In this document: piece after piece, positions 1-9,204 of the stretch | Layout of the letters: every line of letters begins with the position of its first letter | Position numbering within the stretch: position 1 is the stretch's first letter | Source of the DNA: Clostridia bacterium UC5.1-1C12 | GTDB taxonomy: Bacteria; Bacillota_I; Bacilli_A; Erysipelotrichales; Erysipelotrichaceae | NCBI GenBank assembly: GCA_001305055.1 | Contig: BBZX01000007.1 | Span: forward strand, 99,199 to 163,198 | Direction: 5' to 3' | Length of the DNA stretch: 64,000 nt | Program-made: the position numbers and the translations under genes | The notes under the pieces: generated by a model | Told to the model about the DNA's origin: nothing | Seen by the model: only the letters and a program-made list of their open reading frames with translations | Database searches by the model: none

Positions 1-227
1 CGCTTGCCATCTTTAACCAGCTTTTTCATTTCCTTTTCAATCTTAGTCAGATCTTCTTCCTTGATGACTTCATCGCCCAAATCTATATCATAATAGAAGC
101 CCTCTGAAATAACAGGCCCTACCCAGAATTTAGCCTGTGGATACAGGTGCTTCACTGCCTGAGCCATCAAATGTGCGCAGGAATGATTCAATACACTTAA
201 ATTTTCATCTTGTTTAATATCAATCAT
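1..227 (-). CDS. thrS: threonyl-tRNA synthetase, N-terminal part (runs off the window)
   Basis: Charges tRNA-Thr with threonine in the cytoplasm. Only the first 75 residues are in the window; the frame stays open past the left edge. The H-x3-H motif in [12 protein letters not shown] (His15 and His19) marks the start of the ThrS editing domain, and the following [15 protein letters not shown] is typical ThrS sequence. The start ATG has an AGGAGG ribosome site, and an in-frame TAA lies 9 bases upstream, so no longer N-terminus is possible. In the standard enzyme about 60-70 residues of TGS domain precede the editing motif; here there are 14, so the TGS domain is missing. A T-box leader with a Thr-type context lies directly upstream. 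Confidence 0.93.
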   Translation of the reverse strand, partial: MIDIKQDENLSVLNHSCAHLMAQAVKHLYPQAKFWVGPVISEGFYYDIDLGDEVIKEEDLTKIEKEMKKLVKDGK

Positions 228-245
228 TTTTATTTACCTCCTAAC

Positions 246-470
246 AAAATAAAAAACAGACTCCATCTGAAGGACGAGAGTCTGTCGCGGTACCACCTTG
301 CTTCGCATACATTGCTGCATGCCTCAACTCTTTAACGCAGATTAAACGGTACACCTTTTCAGGGACAGCTCACCGGGAGTAAGATCAATCTGCCGCAGGA
401 AGTTTTCACCACCACTTCCCTCTCTGATTAGCTCAAAGGATCTCATATCCGGATCATTGCTTATGTATCT
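246..470 (-). promoter_or_regulatory. T-box riboswitch leader of thrS
   Basis: The minus strand carries the T-box core AAGGTGGTACCGCG (about 285-298). It is followed by a strong terminator hairpin, ACAGACTC paired with GAGTCTGT and then a T-run (about 248-285). Upstream lies a Stem I-like region with AGAGAG and GGTGGTGAAAA elements. Uncharged tRNA would stabilise the antiterminator and allow thrS transcription. I could not fix the specifier codon with certainty; an ACT or ACC triplet on the 3' side of Stem I is the candidate. Confidence 0.9.
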
Positions 471-499
471 ATTTAACAACCAAAGCTGCTTTTTGTCAA
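471..499 (-). promoter_or_regulatory. sigma-A promoter of the thrS T-box leader
   Basis: TTGACA (494-499) and TTAAAT (471-476) are separated by 17 bases on the minus strand, just upstream of the T-box leader. The -35 box is perfect and the -10 box weaker. Confidence 0.65.
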
Positions 500-561
500 C
501 CGTAAAACTCGATGATACACATTTTATATGTGATGATTAGAAAATGATATCAGCCATAATA

Positions 562-1791
562 TTACAGCACAAAACGTCCATTCTCAAAAATCAGCGTTTC
601 ATTGCCATCTTGATCAAGACCGCGGATACACATCGTTTCATCACCAAACATGAAATCCACATGCTTGATTGAATCATTGACGCCCACCTCAGCCATCTGT
701 TCAGGACTCATCTCACAGCCGCCCTCAACCGAAAGCGGATAAGCCGCGCCCAGCGCCAGATGACATGACGCATTTTCATCAAATAATGTATTATAGAACA
801 GAATACCGCTTTGTGAGATTGGTGATTCATGTTCAACAATGGCGACTTCACCTAAATAGCAGCTGCCTTCATCGGCGGCCAGGATTTGTTTCAAAGCATC
901 GGCTTCTTTTTCAGCACAGAAATCGATGACCTTGCCATCTTTGAATTCAAACCAAAAATTTTCAATCAGGCTGCCGCTGTGATCCAACGGTTTAGTAGCC
1001 ACTACTTTACCATTAACCTGCCATTTCATCGGCGCTGTAAAGATTTCTTCAGTCGGCATGTTAGCATTGAAGAAAACACCCTTCTGTGACTTCTCACCGC
1101 CGCCTGACCATATATGGCCCTCCGGCAGTCCAACATAAAGATTAGTTCCTTTTTCATTTTTAAAATGAAGTGCCTTAAAAGCCTTCTGATTCAGCTTATC
1201 ACAGCGCTCACTCAGCAAGCGGTCATGCTCATCCCAAGCCGCCATCGCGTCATTTTCCTCATCGATATAAACAGCCTTAAGAATCGCATCCCAAAGCTTA
1301 TCTTCCGCTTCCTTTTCATCCAGTTCAGGGAAAACTGCCTTAGCCCAAGCCGGATTGCTGTCAGCAAACACACACCACTCATTTTGATCGCTGCGCGTTG
1401 CGTCATAAAAAGGCTTCAGGGCACGATCCAGCACTTCATTCGCGAGCTTCACCTTTTTGCTGTCCACACCCTTCAGATACTTAGGTGTGGGTGAAGCGAT
1501 ACTGGCTACGGCCGCTCCCTCTTTGATCGGTTCAAGACGGGCATCAATAAACCATGAATGCGGTTTGCTTAAGCGCTCCTCACTTTGATATTCTAAATCA
1601 TAACGCTTAATTAAATCATCCTTCCAATTAATATAAACCTCACAGGCACCTGCCTCATACGCCTTTTTGCACAGCCGGCGTACAAGCTCATAAGAAGTGA
1701 CGGGCGCATTAACAATCAGCGGCTGATCAGGCTGAAGATTGACACCCTTTTTAATAATTAATTCCGCGTATTTATCTAAACATTTTTTCAT
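562..1791 (-). CDS. M29-family aminopeptidase (AmpS/aminopeptidase T type)
   Basis: Cytoplasmic metallo-aminopeptidase that trims N-terminal residues from peptides. The 409 residues match the usual length of the family. The N-terminus (MKKCLDKYAELIIKKGVNLQ) is characteristic. Expected metal-ligand regions are visible: the Glu-rich TEEIFTAP, the GEVAIVEH segment, HLALGAAYP, and the C-terminal HVDFMFGDETM. It is the last gene of a minus-strand run starting at nagA, 9 bases downstream of the ROK kinase, so probably co-transcribed. No break in the frame. Confidence 0.93.
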   Translation of the reverse strand: MKKCLDKYAELIIKKGVNLQPDQPLIVNAPVTSYELVRRLCKKAYEAGACEVYINWKDDLIKRYDLEYQSEERLSKPHSWFIDARLEPIKEGAAVASIASPTPKYLKGVDSKKVKLANEVLDRALKPFYDATRSDQNEWCVFADSNPAWAKAVFPELDEKEAEDKLWDAILKAVYIDEENDAMAAWDEHDRLLSERCDKLNQKAFKALHFKNEKGTNLYVGLPEGHIWSGGGEKSQKGVFFNANMPTEEIFTAPMKWQVNGKVVATKPLDHSGSLIENFWFEFKDGKVIDFCAEKEADALKQILAADEGSCYLGEVAIVEHESPISQSGILFYNTLFDENASCHLALGAAYPLSVEGGCEMSPEQMAEVGVNDSIKHVDFMFGDETMCIRGLDQDGNETLIFENGRFVL

Positions 1792-1800
1792 ATTGAACTC

Positions 1801-2698
1801 CTATTTACCAAAGGACATCGGCAGCATCGCCGCGCCAACCAAACCTGGTTCGTCAAGCATTGCTTCCGCAAAAATCACATCCTGCATGCCGACATGCACC
1901 ATGGGTTTATAGTATTGAATCATTTTATCCCAGAATACATCCTTAGACTTCATGCAGCCGCCGCCGACAACAAAGATATGCGGATCAACTACATGCGCGA
2001 TCGATGAAAACATCTGTGCCAGATCATAAGCCATGTCATCAACAATCTTTAAAGCTTTTTCATCACCTTCACGCGCCATATCAAAGACCATGCCCGCATG
2101 CTTGATATGATCGCCGAATACCGCCTTTCCCTTGCGGGTGATAGCTGTACCGCTGGCTTCATTCTCAACAGCTCCGACATTCAGATAATTTACCTTTTCA
2201 CGGTTGCGGTCAATAATAATGTTGGCAATCTCACCGGCATAACCATTCTTACCGGATACAAGACGATTGTTAAATGAGAAGGCCCCGCCGATACCAGTCG
2301 AAATCGTTACATAGTAACAAAGCGGATAACCCTTGCCGGCACCGTGAAAGCTCTCGGCAAGACAAGCCACATTCACATCATTATCGGCAAAACCGGGATA
2401 TTGAAATGCTTTCTGATTGTCTCAGCCATCGGATAACCTTCAAAGCCCGGCAGATTAGTCGCCAGCATCATCACGCCGTTATCCGTATCAACCGGTCCCG
2501 GCACACCCATGCCGATACCGCTGATCGTATCCAACTCACCGATTTCCTCAATCATGCGGATAATCTTATCCAAAACATGTTCAACACCCTGTTCAATTTC
2601 TGTGGCTTCCTTGATTACCTTTACGATCTGACCTTGCTCGCTGACCCGTGCGACACGGACATTGGTCCCCCAAGATCTACGCCAATATAGTATTTCAT
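1801..2698 (-). CDS. ROK-family sugar kinase (glucokinase-like), broken by two frameshifts
   Basis: ATP-dependent hexose or N-acetylhexosamine kinase. The N-terminus reads MKYYIGVDLGG, then loses one base in a G-run near 2670 and resumes as NVRVARVSEQGQ. The middle contains GIGMGVPGPVD. A second base is missing from a T-run near 2380 (NIPVF/ADNDVNVACLAE), and the end carries STGIGGAF and VVGGGCM. Both breaks are one-base deletions with full homology in the next frame, which points to sequence error rather than decay. The zinc-binding Cys cluster usual in ROK proteins is absent: the corresponding stretch is NYLNVGAVENEASG. The neighbours (nagA, a mutarotase-like protein) suggest amino-sugar or glucose phosphorylation; the substrate is inferred. 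Confidence 0.85.
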
Positions 2699-2752
2699 GA
2701 TACTTCCTCCTGTTTTCTTTTATTATATCAAGACTTAGGCTGACTGAACAGC

Positions 2753-3601
2753 TTAAAAAAGTTCAATAAAATAAGAAGTGGTGAATCCCTCATGCGGTTT
2801 GAGATTCATCGTTCCTTCTCGCTGATCAAAGCTGCAAGTCACTTCTTCAAAATCACCATGCCCATACCATGGTTCAATGCAGATAAACGGTGCATCCCGT
2901 TTGGCGGTCCAGAAAGCCAAGAATGGATAACCCAAACAGCCGACACGTACTTTATGCTTAGGGCCCACCAGTTCTACATACGGACTCTTGATGTCCTTAT
3001 AAACCAAAGTCGCATATTCCTCAAATAATTCATAATTCAAGTCAATTTCTTTAAAGCTGCGGTCAATAATCTCATGACGGCCATGAAACGCCAGCTGCTT
3101 AGGCTCTTCATCCTGCGGAAAAACAAGCTTGTAATCGCTGAATTTTTCACCTGGCAGCAGCGGACAGTTAAACCCTGGATGCAGACCGAAGCTGAAAGGC
3201 ATCACATCCTCAGAATCATTGGTAATATGATAGACCACATCCAGACGCTTGCCGTTTAAACGATAATGAATCTGAAAAGTGAAACGAAATGGATACTGCT
3301 TTAAAGTAACCTCATTTTCATGCAGTTCCATCACAATTTCATCCGCCGTATGCTTCACACAATGTAAATCCGCATAACGCACAAGACCATGATTTTTCAT
3401 CGCGTAGCGCTGACCCTGCCATTCATAATCTTTTGTCCATGTATTTGACACCATAGGAAACAGCGATGGATTCTTACCGCTCCAAAAAGCCGCATCTCCC
3501 TGCCACATAAATTCAAGCTGATGAGTCAGATCATAAAAGCTCTGTATTTCACCGCCATGCTCAACAACCTCTAAACGAACCTTTTCATTTTCAATAATCA
3601 T
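2753..3601 (-). CDS. aldose 1-epimerase family protein (LacX/GalM-like)
   Basis: Galactose-mutarotase-fold protein of 282 residues. The start chosen at 3601 follows an AAGGAGG site; a longer frame reaching 3637 lacks one. The protein opens with MIIENEKVRLEVVEHGGEIQSF and contains FWSGKNPSLFPMV, HGLVRYADL, FSFGLHPGFN (a catalytic-His region) and CIEPWYGHGD. It most resembles the LacX subgroup, whose substrate is not well established. It overlaps the stop of the upstream HAD gene by 4 bases and precedes the ROK kinase, so a role in sugar anomer handling before phosphorylation is plausible but inferred. Confidence 0.85.
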   Translation of the reverse strand: MIIENEKVRLEVVEHGGEIQSFYDLTHQLEFMWQGDAAFWSGKNPSLFPMVSNTWTKDYEWQGQRYAMKNHGLVRYADLHCVKHTADEIVMELHENEVTLKQYPFRFTFQIHYRLNGKRLDVVYHITNDSEDVMPFSFGLHPGFNCPLLPGEKFSDYKLVFPQDEEPKQLAFHGRHEIIDRSFKEIDLNYELFEEYATLVYKDIKSPYVELVGPKHKVRVGCLGYPFLAFWTAKRDAPFICIEPWYGHGDFEEVTCSFDQREGTMNLKPHEGFTTSYFIELF

Positions 3602-4394
3602 ATCAGATCCTCCTTGATTAATCCAAAATGACGGCATGCTTTATATAAACCGTCCTTACCAATTTCAGCCGCTACATAATCAGCCGCCGCTTTCGCTTCC
3701 TCACAGCCATTGCCCATCGCCACACCGATTCCTGAACGCTTCAGCATTTCCACATCATTATAGCCGTCGCCAAAAGCGATCACCTCATGCATGGAATACC
3801 CCCAGCGTTGAATGATTTCCTCAATTGCGGAAGCTTTATTGACACCCTTTGCCGTAATTTCATAAAGCGCCTGATGATCAACAATATTGCTTGCATTCAA
3901 AGTCTTTTTCAGCTGTGTCATCGTCTCATCATCCGCATAAAGCAGCATATTGGTCACACCTTCTCCAGCATAAGGCTTCACCGTCGGCACCATCAGATAG
4001 AGCTGAAAATAAATATCGCTTAATTCGGTAGGGAAAGGACGGTTGAAATGATCCACCGCATAATTCGCATAACGCATATACAGCTGTTTCTCATTGCATA
4101 CCTTAATGATTTTTTCCATATCCGAAGCGTCGATCGTTTTTCCATCACAACCTCATGATTGATTTCCATAACCGCACCGCCGTCATAAATAACAGCATCC
4201 CATGGAAAACTCCTGAAAAAAGAAGGTGTATGCTGCATCTCTAAACGGCAGCGGCTGGTCGCGATAACGATTCGATACCCATTTTCTTTTAAACGGTACA
4301 AAGCACTTTGCGTTGAATGAGGGAAATCATGCAGACGATGCTCATAAATCGTACCGTCGATATCAAAAAAACAAACCTTTATATTATTTTCCAT
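3598..4394 (-). CDS. HAD-superfamily (Cof-type) sugar-phosphate hydrolase, one frameshift
   Basis: Probable cytoplasmic phosphatase acting on small phosphorylated metabolites. Motif I is FFDIDGTIYE (nucleophile Asp), motif II is IVIATSR, and motifs III and IV are in the second half (GDGYNDVEMLKRSG). The frame breaks near 4138 in an A-run: VVMEK is followed in the next frame by TIDASDMEKIIKVCNEK, so one A appears to be missing. The corrected length of about 265 residues suits the Cof family. It sits between nagA and the mutarotase-like gene in the same orientation. I start it at MENNIK; no strong ribosome site is visible, possibly because the nagA terminator hairpin lies right in front. Confidence 0.85.
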
Positions 4395-4404
4395 ATGTTC
4401 TACC

Positions 4405-4428
4405 AAAAAAGACAGCGTCGGCTGTCTT
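4405..4428 (-). terminator. hairpin terminator after nagA
   Basis: AAGACAGC and GCTGTCTT form a stem over CGAC on the minus strand, followed by a T-run. It overlaps the nagA stop and lies 10 bases before the HAD gene, so it may reduce rather than end read-through. Confidence 0.7.
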
Positions 4429-5566
4429 ATTTCTGTTTAAGCCCTCTTGCGTAAGTCTGAACAACCTGATAGGCATCATCCAGAACCACGATATCAGCAT
4501 CATAACCGCTGCAAAGCTTACCCTTGCGGTTATCCAGCTTCAAAGCACGCGCCGGATTGATCGTACAAGAATTTAAAGCTGCATCAAACGGAACCATCGC
4601 TTCTTCCACAAGGATACGCAAGCCTTCATTAACCCGTAATGTTGAACCGGCAAGACCCTTAGTTGAAGTTAAATGCGCACTGCCGTCTGGATAAATTTCA
4701 ATTTCATTGCCGCCGAATAAGAACTTAGAACCAATCGGACAGCCTTTCGCCATCAATGAGTCAGTGATCATGATTGTATAATCACGGCCCTTAGAAGCAT
4801 ATAAGTTATTTAATGAATTTACATTTGAATGACAGCCATCACAGATCACTTCACCAAATACATCACGGAAACGCATTGCCGCGCCTACTAAACCCGGATT
4901 GCGGTGATGGAATGGTGTCATGCCGTTAAAGATATGCGTCATGCTGTTAGCGCCGTTAGCAACTGCCATAAGTGCCTCTTCATAAGTAGCTGCTGAATGG
5001 CCGATACTTACTAAAACACCGTTTTCTGAAGCATAGCGGGTCAGCGCGAAGTCCTCATCTTTCTCACAAGCCATGGTGATAACCTTAATCAATCCCTTGG
5101 CATGCTCCTGATAATGCTTAAATTCCTCCACCGTTGGCGCCAGTATGTACTGCTCCGGCTGAGCACCTTTATAAACCATATCCAGATAAGGACCCTCAAA
5201 GTGGATACCTAAGATTTCAGCTCCCTCATAGCCCTCTTCTACAACATTGGCGACATTCTCCACCGCCTTAGTCAGAACTTCCTTGCTCTGAGTGATGGTT
5301 GTCGGGCAGATACCAGTAACACCCTCATGAGTGATATTCTTCATCCAGTTGCGCAGACCTTCCGGATTTGCATCATTCGTATCAAATTTATAAGCGCCGT
5401 GTGTATGAATATCGATGAACCCGGGAACGATGCGCTCATTGCCATAATCCTCACACGCTTCCTTGGCTCCATAATTATAAATCGACTTGATTTTACCTTC
5501 TTCAATCTCAATCTGAGCCGGGATGAACTGACCGCTGATCCAAACTCGTTTACTTTGTAGTATCAT
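4427..5566 (-). CDS. nagA: N-acetylglucosamine-6-phosphate deacetylase
   Basis: Removes acetate from GlcNAc-6-phosphate, the first committed step of GlcNAc catabolism. It is 379 residues from a start at 5566 with an AAGGAGG site. The amidohydrolase metal motif is VPGFIDIHTHGAYK. HFEGPY, IGHSAATYEEA and MTHIFNGMTPFHHRNPG carry further ligands and substrate contacts. ITDSLMAKG contains the catalytic Asp. The C-terminus (LKLDNRKGKLCSGYDADIVVLD) is typical. No nagB appears in the window. It heads the minus-strand run with HAD, mutarotase-like, ROK and aminopeptidase genes. Confidence 0.96.
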   Translation of the reverse strand: MILQSKRVWISGQFIPAQIEIEEGKIKSIYNYGAKEACEDYGNERIVPGFIDIHTHGAYKFDTNDANPEGLRNWMKNITHEGVTGICPTTITQSKEVLTKAVENVANVVEEGYEGAEILGIHFEGPYLDMVYKGAQPEQYILAPTVEEFKHYQEHAKGLIKVITMACEKDEDFALTRYASENGVLVSIGHSAATYEEALMAVANGANSMTHIFNGMTPFHHRNPGLVGAAMRFRDVFGEVICDGCHSNVNSLNNLYASKGRDYTIMITDSLMAKGCPIGSKFLFGGNEIEIYPDGSAHLTSTKGLAGSTLRVNEGLRILVEEAMVPFDAALNSCTINPARALKLDNRKGKLCSGYDADIVVLDDAYQVVQTYARGLKQK

Positions 5567-5593
5567 AAGAAACCTCCTTGTATTGATGGTTTT

Positions 5594-5622
5594 ATTATAC
5601 TCCACCACCCCGCTTTTTTAAA
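5594..5622 (-). promoter_or_regulatory. candidate promoter of nagA
   Basis: TATAAT (5594-5599 on the minus strand) with TTTAAA 17 bases upstream (5617-5622). The -10 box is perfect and the -35 box weak. It lies about 30 bases before the nagA start. Confidence 0.5.
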
Positions 5623-5780
5623 CTCAAACGACTGCTTTTTTTATAAAAAAGCAAGTAACTGAACTATTTTCACAAGAATGCTAAAATTCATTCGTTTTAT
5701 CTGAAAGCAATCTTCAGAACCCGATGACGGATACCCTTACCGGGAATAGGTCAGCTGGTAATTTTATCCCCGTTAAAATT

Positions 5781-5804
5781 AAAAAAACGGCAGAGCGCCG
5801 TTTA
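5781..5804 (-). terminator. terminator of the nuclease gene
   Basis: AAACGGCG and its complement around CTC form a stable stem on the minus strand, followed by seven T. It overlaps the last codon of the 5802-6479 gene. Confidence 0.8.
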
Positions 5805-6479
5805 AATCTGGTAGCTGCCAAACAGCGGACAATGATCGCTGCCGGTAACCGAGCCGCCACCCACAAATTGCATGGGCTGACCATTCGCATCGCTGTCCAA
5901 TACGATACTACTTACATAGGTGATGTCACTGGATGTCAGGATATGGTCATAATGATTATTCGCGTCATTAAATGTCGTAAACAGTCCGTTCATATTTTCT
6001 GAATCTAAATTGAAATCACCAGCGACGACCGTATGCGGATTGTCTGCCTGAGTGCCGAGAACATTCAGGCAGACATACGAACCGCCGTTTGTACTGAAGG
6101 CATTATGAAAATTATAAAGATCCAGTGTTGTGCCTCCATTTGTTACTGTGATTTTATATGCCGGTCTGACAACGACGCCAATCGGCTCACCCGGATCGGT
6201 ATCTACATAACCTTGGGAGGTTATAGTCCATGTATTATGAATAGCAAACAGATAATTATCACCGCGGGTTCGTCCCTCACGCATTTTAAAAATCGTATAA
6301 TTGCCGCCAATCTGCGGGGTAAAATCATTAGCCGTTATCCCTGTTTCCTGCAGCACGATAAAATCAATGTCCGCATTATTAGTGAGATTGGCCTTTACCC
6401 AGTTAATTGCGCCGCTTAAATAGGCGGCAGTCACTGCACTTTCTGACCTTGCATTCCATGTTAATATTGTAAAATCCAT
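5802..6479 (-). CDS. endonuclease/exonuclease/phosphatase-fold protein (DNase I/CdtB-like)
   Basis: A 225-residue protein that is almost only the EEP catalytic fold. Visible signature residues: TWNAR near residue 8, IVLQETG (Gln44-Glu45, metal ligand), YNFHNAF (His125), VVAGDFN (Asp155, Asn157), YDHIL (Asp178) and GSDHCPLFG (Asp215-His216). The order and spacing fit DNase I-type nucleases. The segment VVVRPAYKITV before the first catalytic His recalls CdtB. There is no signal peptide or membrane segment, so it appears cytosolic or exported by a non-classical route. It stands alone between two terminator-like regions and has no toxin-partner genes nearby. Whether the target is DNA or a phosphoester lipid cannot be told from sequence. 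Confidence 0.8.
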   Translation of the reverse strand: MDFTILTWNARSESAVTAAYLSGAINWVKANLTNNADIDFIVLQETGITANDFTPQIGGNYTIFKMREGRTRGDNYLFAIHNTWTITSQGYVDTDPGEPIGVVVRPAYKITVTNGGTTLDLYNFHNAFSTNGGSYVCLNVLGTQADNPHTVVAGDFNLDSENMNGLFTTFNDANNHYDHILTSSDITYVSSIVLDSDANGQPMQFVGGGSVTGSDHCPLFGSYQI

Positions 6480-6601
6480 ACCAATACCTGCCTTTCTGTC
6501 ATCAGCTGTGCTGATTGATAAACAAAGTATAGGTCATAGACAGCTTCTTTTTTATAATTAAGCAGGGTGATGCAAAAAAGCATGGGAAGATACGAAAAGT
6601 C

Positions 6602-8453
6602 TTACATTCCTTGTTTCAAATGCTTTTTTGTTTTACGATCCTGCGTTTTAGCTTGGCGGCTGCGGCCATGAATCAAATCAGAGCGGTAAGGAATCAGACA
6701 CTTTGGTGTATTTCCCACAAGATCGAGGCGCCCCGCGGTTTTCAGTGCCTTATAGACAAGCTGGTAATTCTGCGGGTAGGTAAACTGCATCAAGCTCGCT
6801 GCATCGCTTTCTCCTCATATGTTCTCGCCACATATACCGGCTGCATATTTTCCGGGTCAAGACCTGTATAGTACATACACGTTGCCCGCGTTCCCGGTGT
6901 GGGATAAAAGTCTTGTACCTGCTGCGGCGTGTAACTGATTTTTTTTAAATATTGGGCAAGCTCGATGGCCGCATTCAAATCACTGCCGGGATGCGAGCTC
7001 ATCAGATAAGGCACCAGAAACTGATGCTTATCATATTTCTTATTGATAGCATGGTACTTCTCCACAAATTCTAGGTAGAGTTCCTTATGCGGTTTACCCA
7101 TTTTATCAAGTACCTTCGGCGATATGTGTTCCGGCGCTACCTTCAGCTGACCGGAAATATGGTGCTGCACCAGCTCTTCAAAGAATGTATCGTCCTTGTC
7201 ATACATCAGATAATCATAACGGATGCCAGAGCGGATAAACACCTTTTTCACCTTTGGCAAGGCCCTTAGACTGCGCAGGATATCGACATAATCAGTATGG
7301 TCAACCACCAAATTTGAACATCTGGGACTCAAACATTCCCGATGCACACAGGCCCCAAACTTCGCCTGCTTATCACAGGCCGTTCTTGAAAAGTTCGCTG
7401 TCGGACCGCCGACATCATGGATATAGCCCTTAAAATTCGGCATTTCCGTGATACTCTTAGCTTCTTCAAGCAGACTTTCCTTACTGCGGGTTGAAATAAC
7501 ACGGCCCTGATGATGAGTAATCGCGCAGAAAGCACACGATCCAAAACAGCCGCGGTTGCTTACAAGTGAAAACTGAACCTCCTCGATCGCCGGTATGTAA
7601 TGATATTTAGGATGAAAGGTGCGCTCATAAGGCAGCGAATAGGTGAAATCCATTTCCTGCTGAGTCAATGGCAGCGGCGGTTTATTCTGAACGACATACC
7701 AGCCGTCATAGGGTTCAATCAGCACATGAGCAGCAATGGCATCGATATTCTCATGCTGAATCTGGAAGCTTTTCGCATACATGACCTTATCATTTTTAAC
7801 TTCATCAAAGGATGGCAGCATAATGGCATCGGGTATCAGAGAAATATCCTTTGTCTTATAGACACAGCCGCGGATAAAACAGCAATCTTCAGCTTTTAAG
7901 CCGCTGTTTAATGCTTCCGCAACCTCAATGATCGTATTCTCACCCATTCCATACATCAACAGATCCGCTTGGGAATCAATTAAAATTGAACGGCGCACCC
8001 TATCATCCCAATAATCATAATGGGCCAATCGGCGCAGAGAAGCTTCAATGCCGCCGACTAAGACAGGACTCTGCGGAAACAGCCGTTTCAAAATCTGTGT
8101 ATAAACAATCGTCGGCCGATCCGGGCGCCGTCCCATAACACCATCATCACTATAGCTGTCTTTATCACGCCGGCGCTTATTCACTGAATAATGATTCACC
8201 ATCGAATCAATGTTGCCTGCCGAGACTAGAAAACCCAATCGCGGCGTGCCAAACTGTAAAAATTCTTCATCATGATGCCAGTCAGGCTGGGCTAAAATGG
8301 CACAGCTATAACCATAGGCCTGCAAAGTTCGGGTAATGATTGCGCAGCCAAATGAGGGATGATCCACATAAGCATCACCGCAGACATAGACAAAATCCAC
8401 TTGTTCAAAACCCTGTTCCAGCATTTCTTCACGATTTGTCGGCAAAAAGTCAT
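6602..8453 (-). CDS. YgiQ-family radical SAM protein, two frameshifts
   Basis: Large radical SAM protein with N-terminal cobalamin-binding-like region; function in bacteria unknown. The Fe-S motif is visible as GCFGSCAFCAI, and CVHRECLSPRC follows. Two single T losses break it: one in the first codons (ATGACTTTTTGCCG should read M-T-F-L-P-T-N, near 8445), and one near 6793, where EKAMQRA continues as LMQFTYPQNYQLVYKAL. The corrected protein of about 617 residues agrees with the family. The C-terminal tail is rich in Lys and Arg. It lies downstream of the ABC transporter ATPase on the same strand. Confidence 0.9.
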
Positions 8454-8507
8454 AATTTCACTTCTCCTTAATTCATTTAATTATTGTATCATAGAACCGC
8501 CCTTGAT

Positions 8508-9200
8508 TCATAGATTTGATTTTTGCTTCGTTAAATGATAGAAATAATCTCTTAATGCCTCACCCTTAGCATGCAGTTCTTCCACATAGAAATCATCTGC
8601 TATGACACCCTTATCTAAAATCAGACAGCGATCCAGTACATTTTCAATTTCATCCAGATCATGAGTCGCAACCAAAACGATCTCATTTCCCTGTAAGCTG
8701 TTAATTAACATTTGAACAGCAATTCCTTTTGACACTACATCAAGATTAGTAAAAGGTTCATCCATCAAGATCAATTCAGCGCTCTGAGAAAGACCGGCAG
8801 CTATTTCAACCTTCAACTGCTGACCGCGGCTCAGCCGTTCAATTTTCTGATTCATTTCAACATCAAATAAGCGGCAGTGCTGCTGATAAGTATCAAAATC
8901 AAACAGCGGATAATAATCAAGCAGATAGCAGCCATATTGATAGGGTGTAAAATAAGGGATAAAGGAATACTCCTCACTGATATAAGCAACCTTCTCATAA
9001 TGCTTAGCAACTTCCCATTCATCAAGATCCGCCGATCCCTCATGCTGAATCAGATTCAGAATCGCTTTAATCAGCGTCGTTTTGCCGGCACCGTTTAAGC
9101 CAAGGATACCGACGATTTCCCCGGCTTTCATAATGACTTGATCACAGGATAAAAGCACTGCTGAGCGCCGCTTCACCTTCAATTCATTTAATTTCAGCAT
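8508..9200 (-). CDS. ABC transporter ATP-binding protein
   Basis: Cytoplasmic ATPase subunit of 230 residues. Walker A GLNGAGKTT is near residue 34, the Q-loop region near YISEEYSF, signature LSRGQQLKVEIA, Walker B ELILMDEPF, and H-loop VATHDLDEI. I start it at 9200 (MLKLNEL) because GGAGGTGACGGG sits directly in front; the frame could extend to 9227. It begins 4 bases after the exported protein gene. With the upstream permease and the YtrA-like GntR regulator it forms a typical YtrA-type ABC operon, a class often induced by cell-envelope stress. Confidence 0.9.
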   Translation of the reverse strand: MLKLNELKVKRRSAVLLSCDQVIMKAGEIVGILGLNGAGKTTLIKAILNLIQHEGSADLDEWEVAKHYEKVAYISEEYSFIPYFTPYQYGCYLLDYYPLFDFDTYQQHCRLFDVEMNQKIERLSRGQQLKVEIAAGLSQSAELILMDEPFTNLDVVSKGIAVQMLINSLQGNEIVLVATHDLDEIENVLDRCLILDKGVIADDFYVEELHAKGEALRDYFYHLTKQKSNL

Positions 9201-9204
9201 CCCG

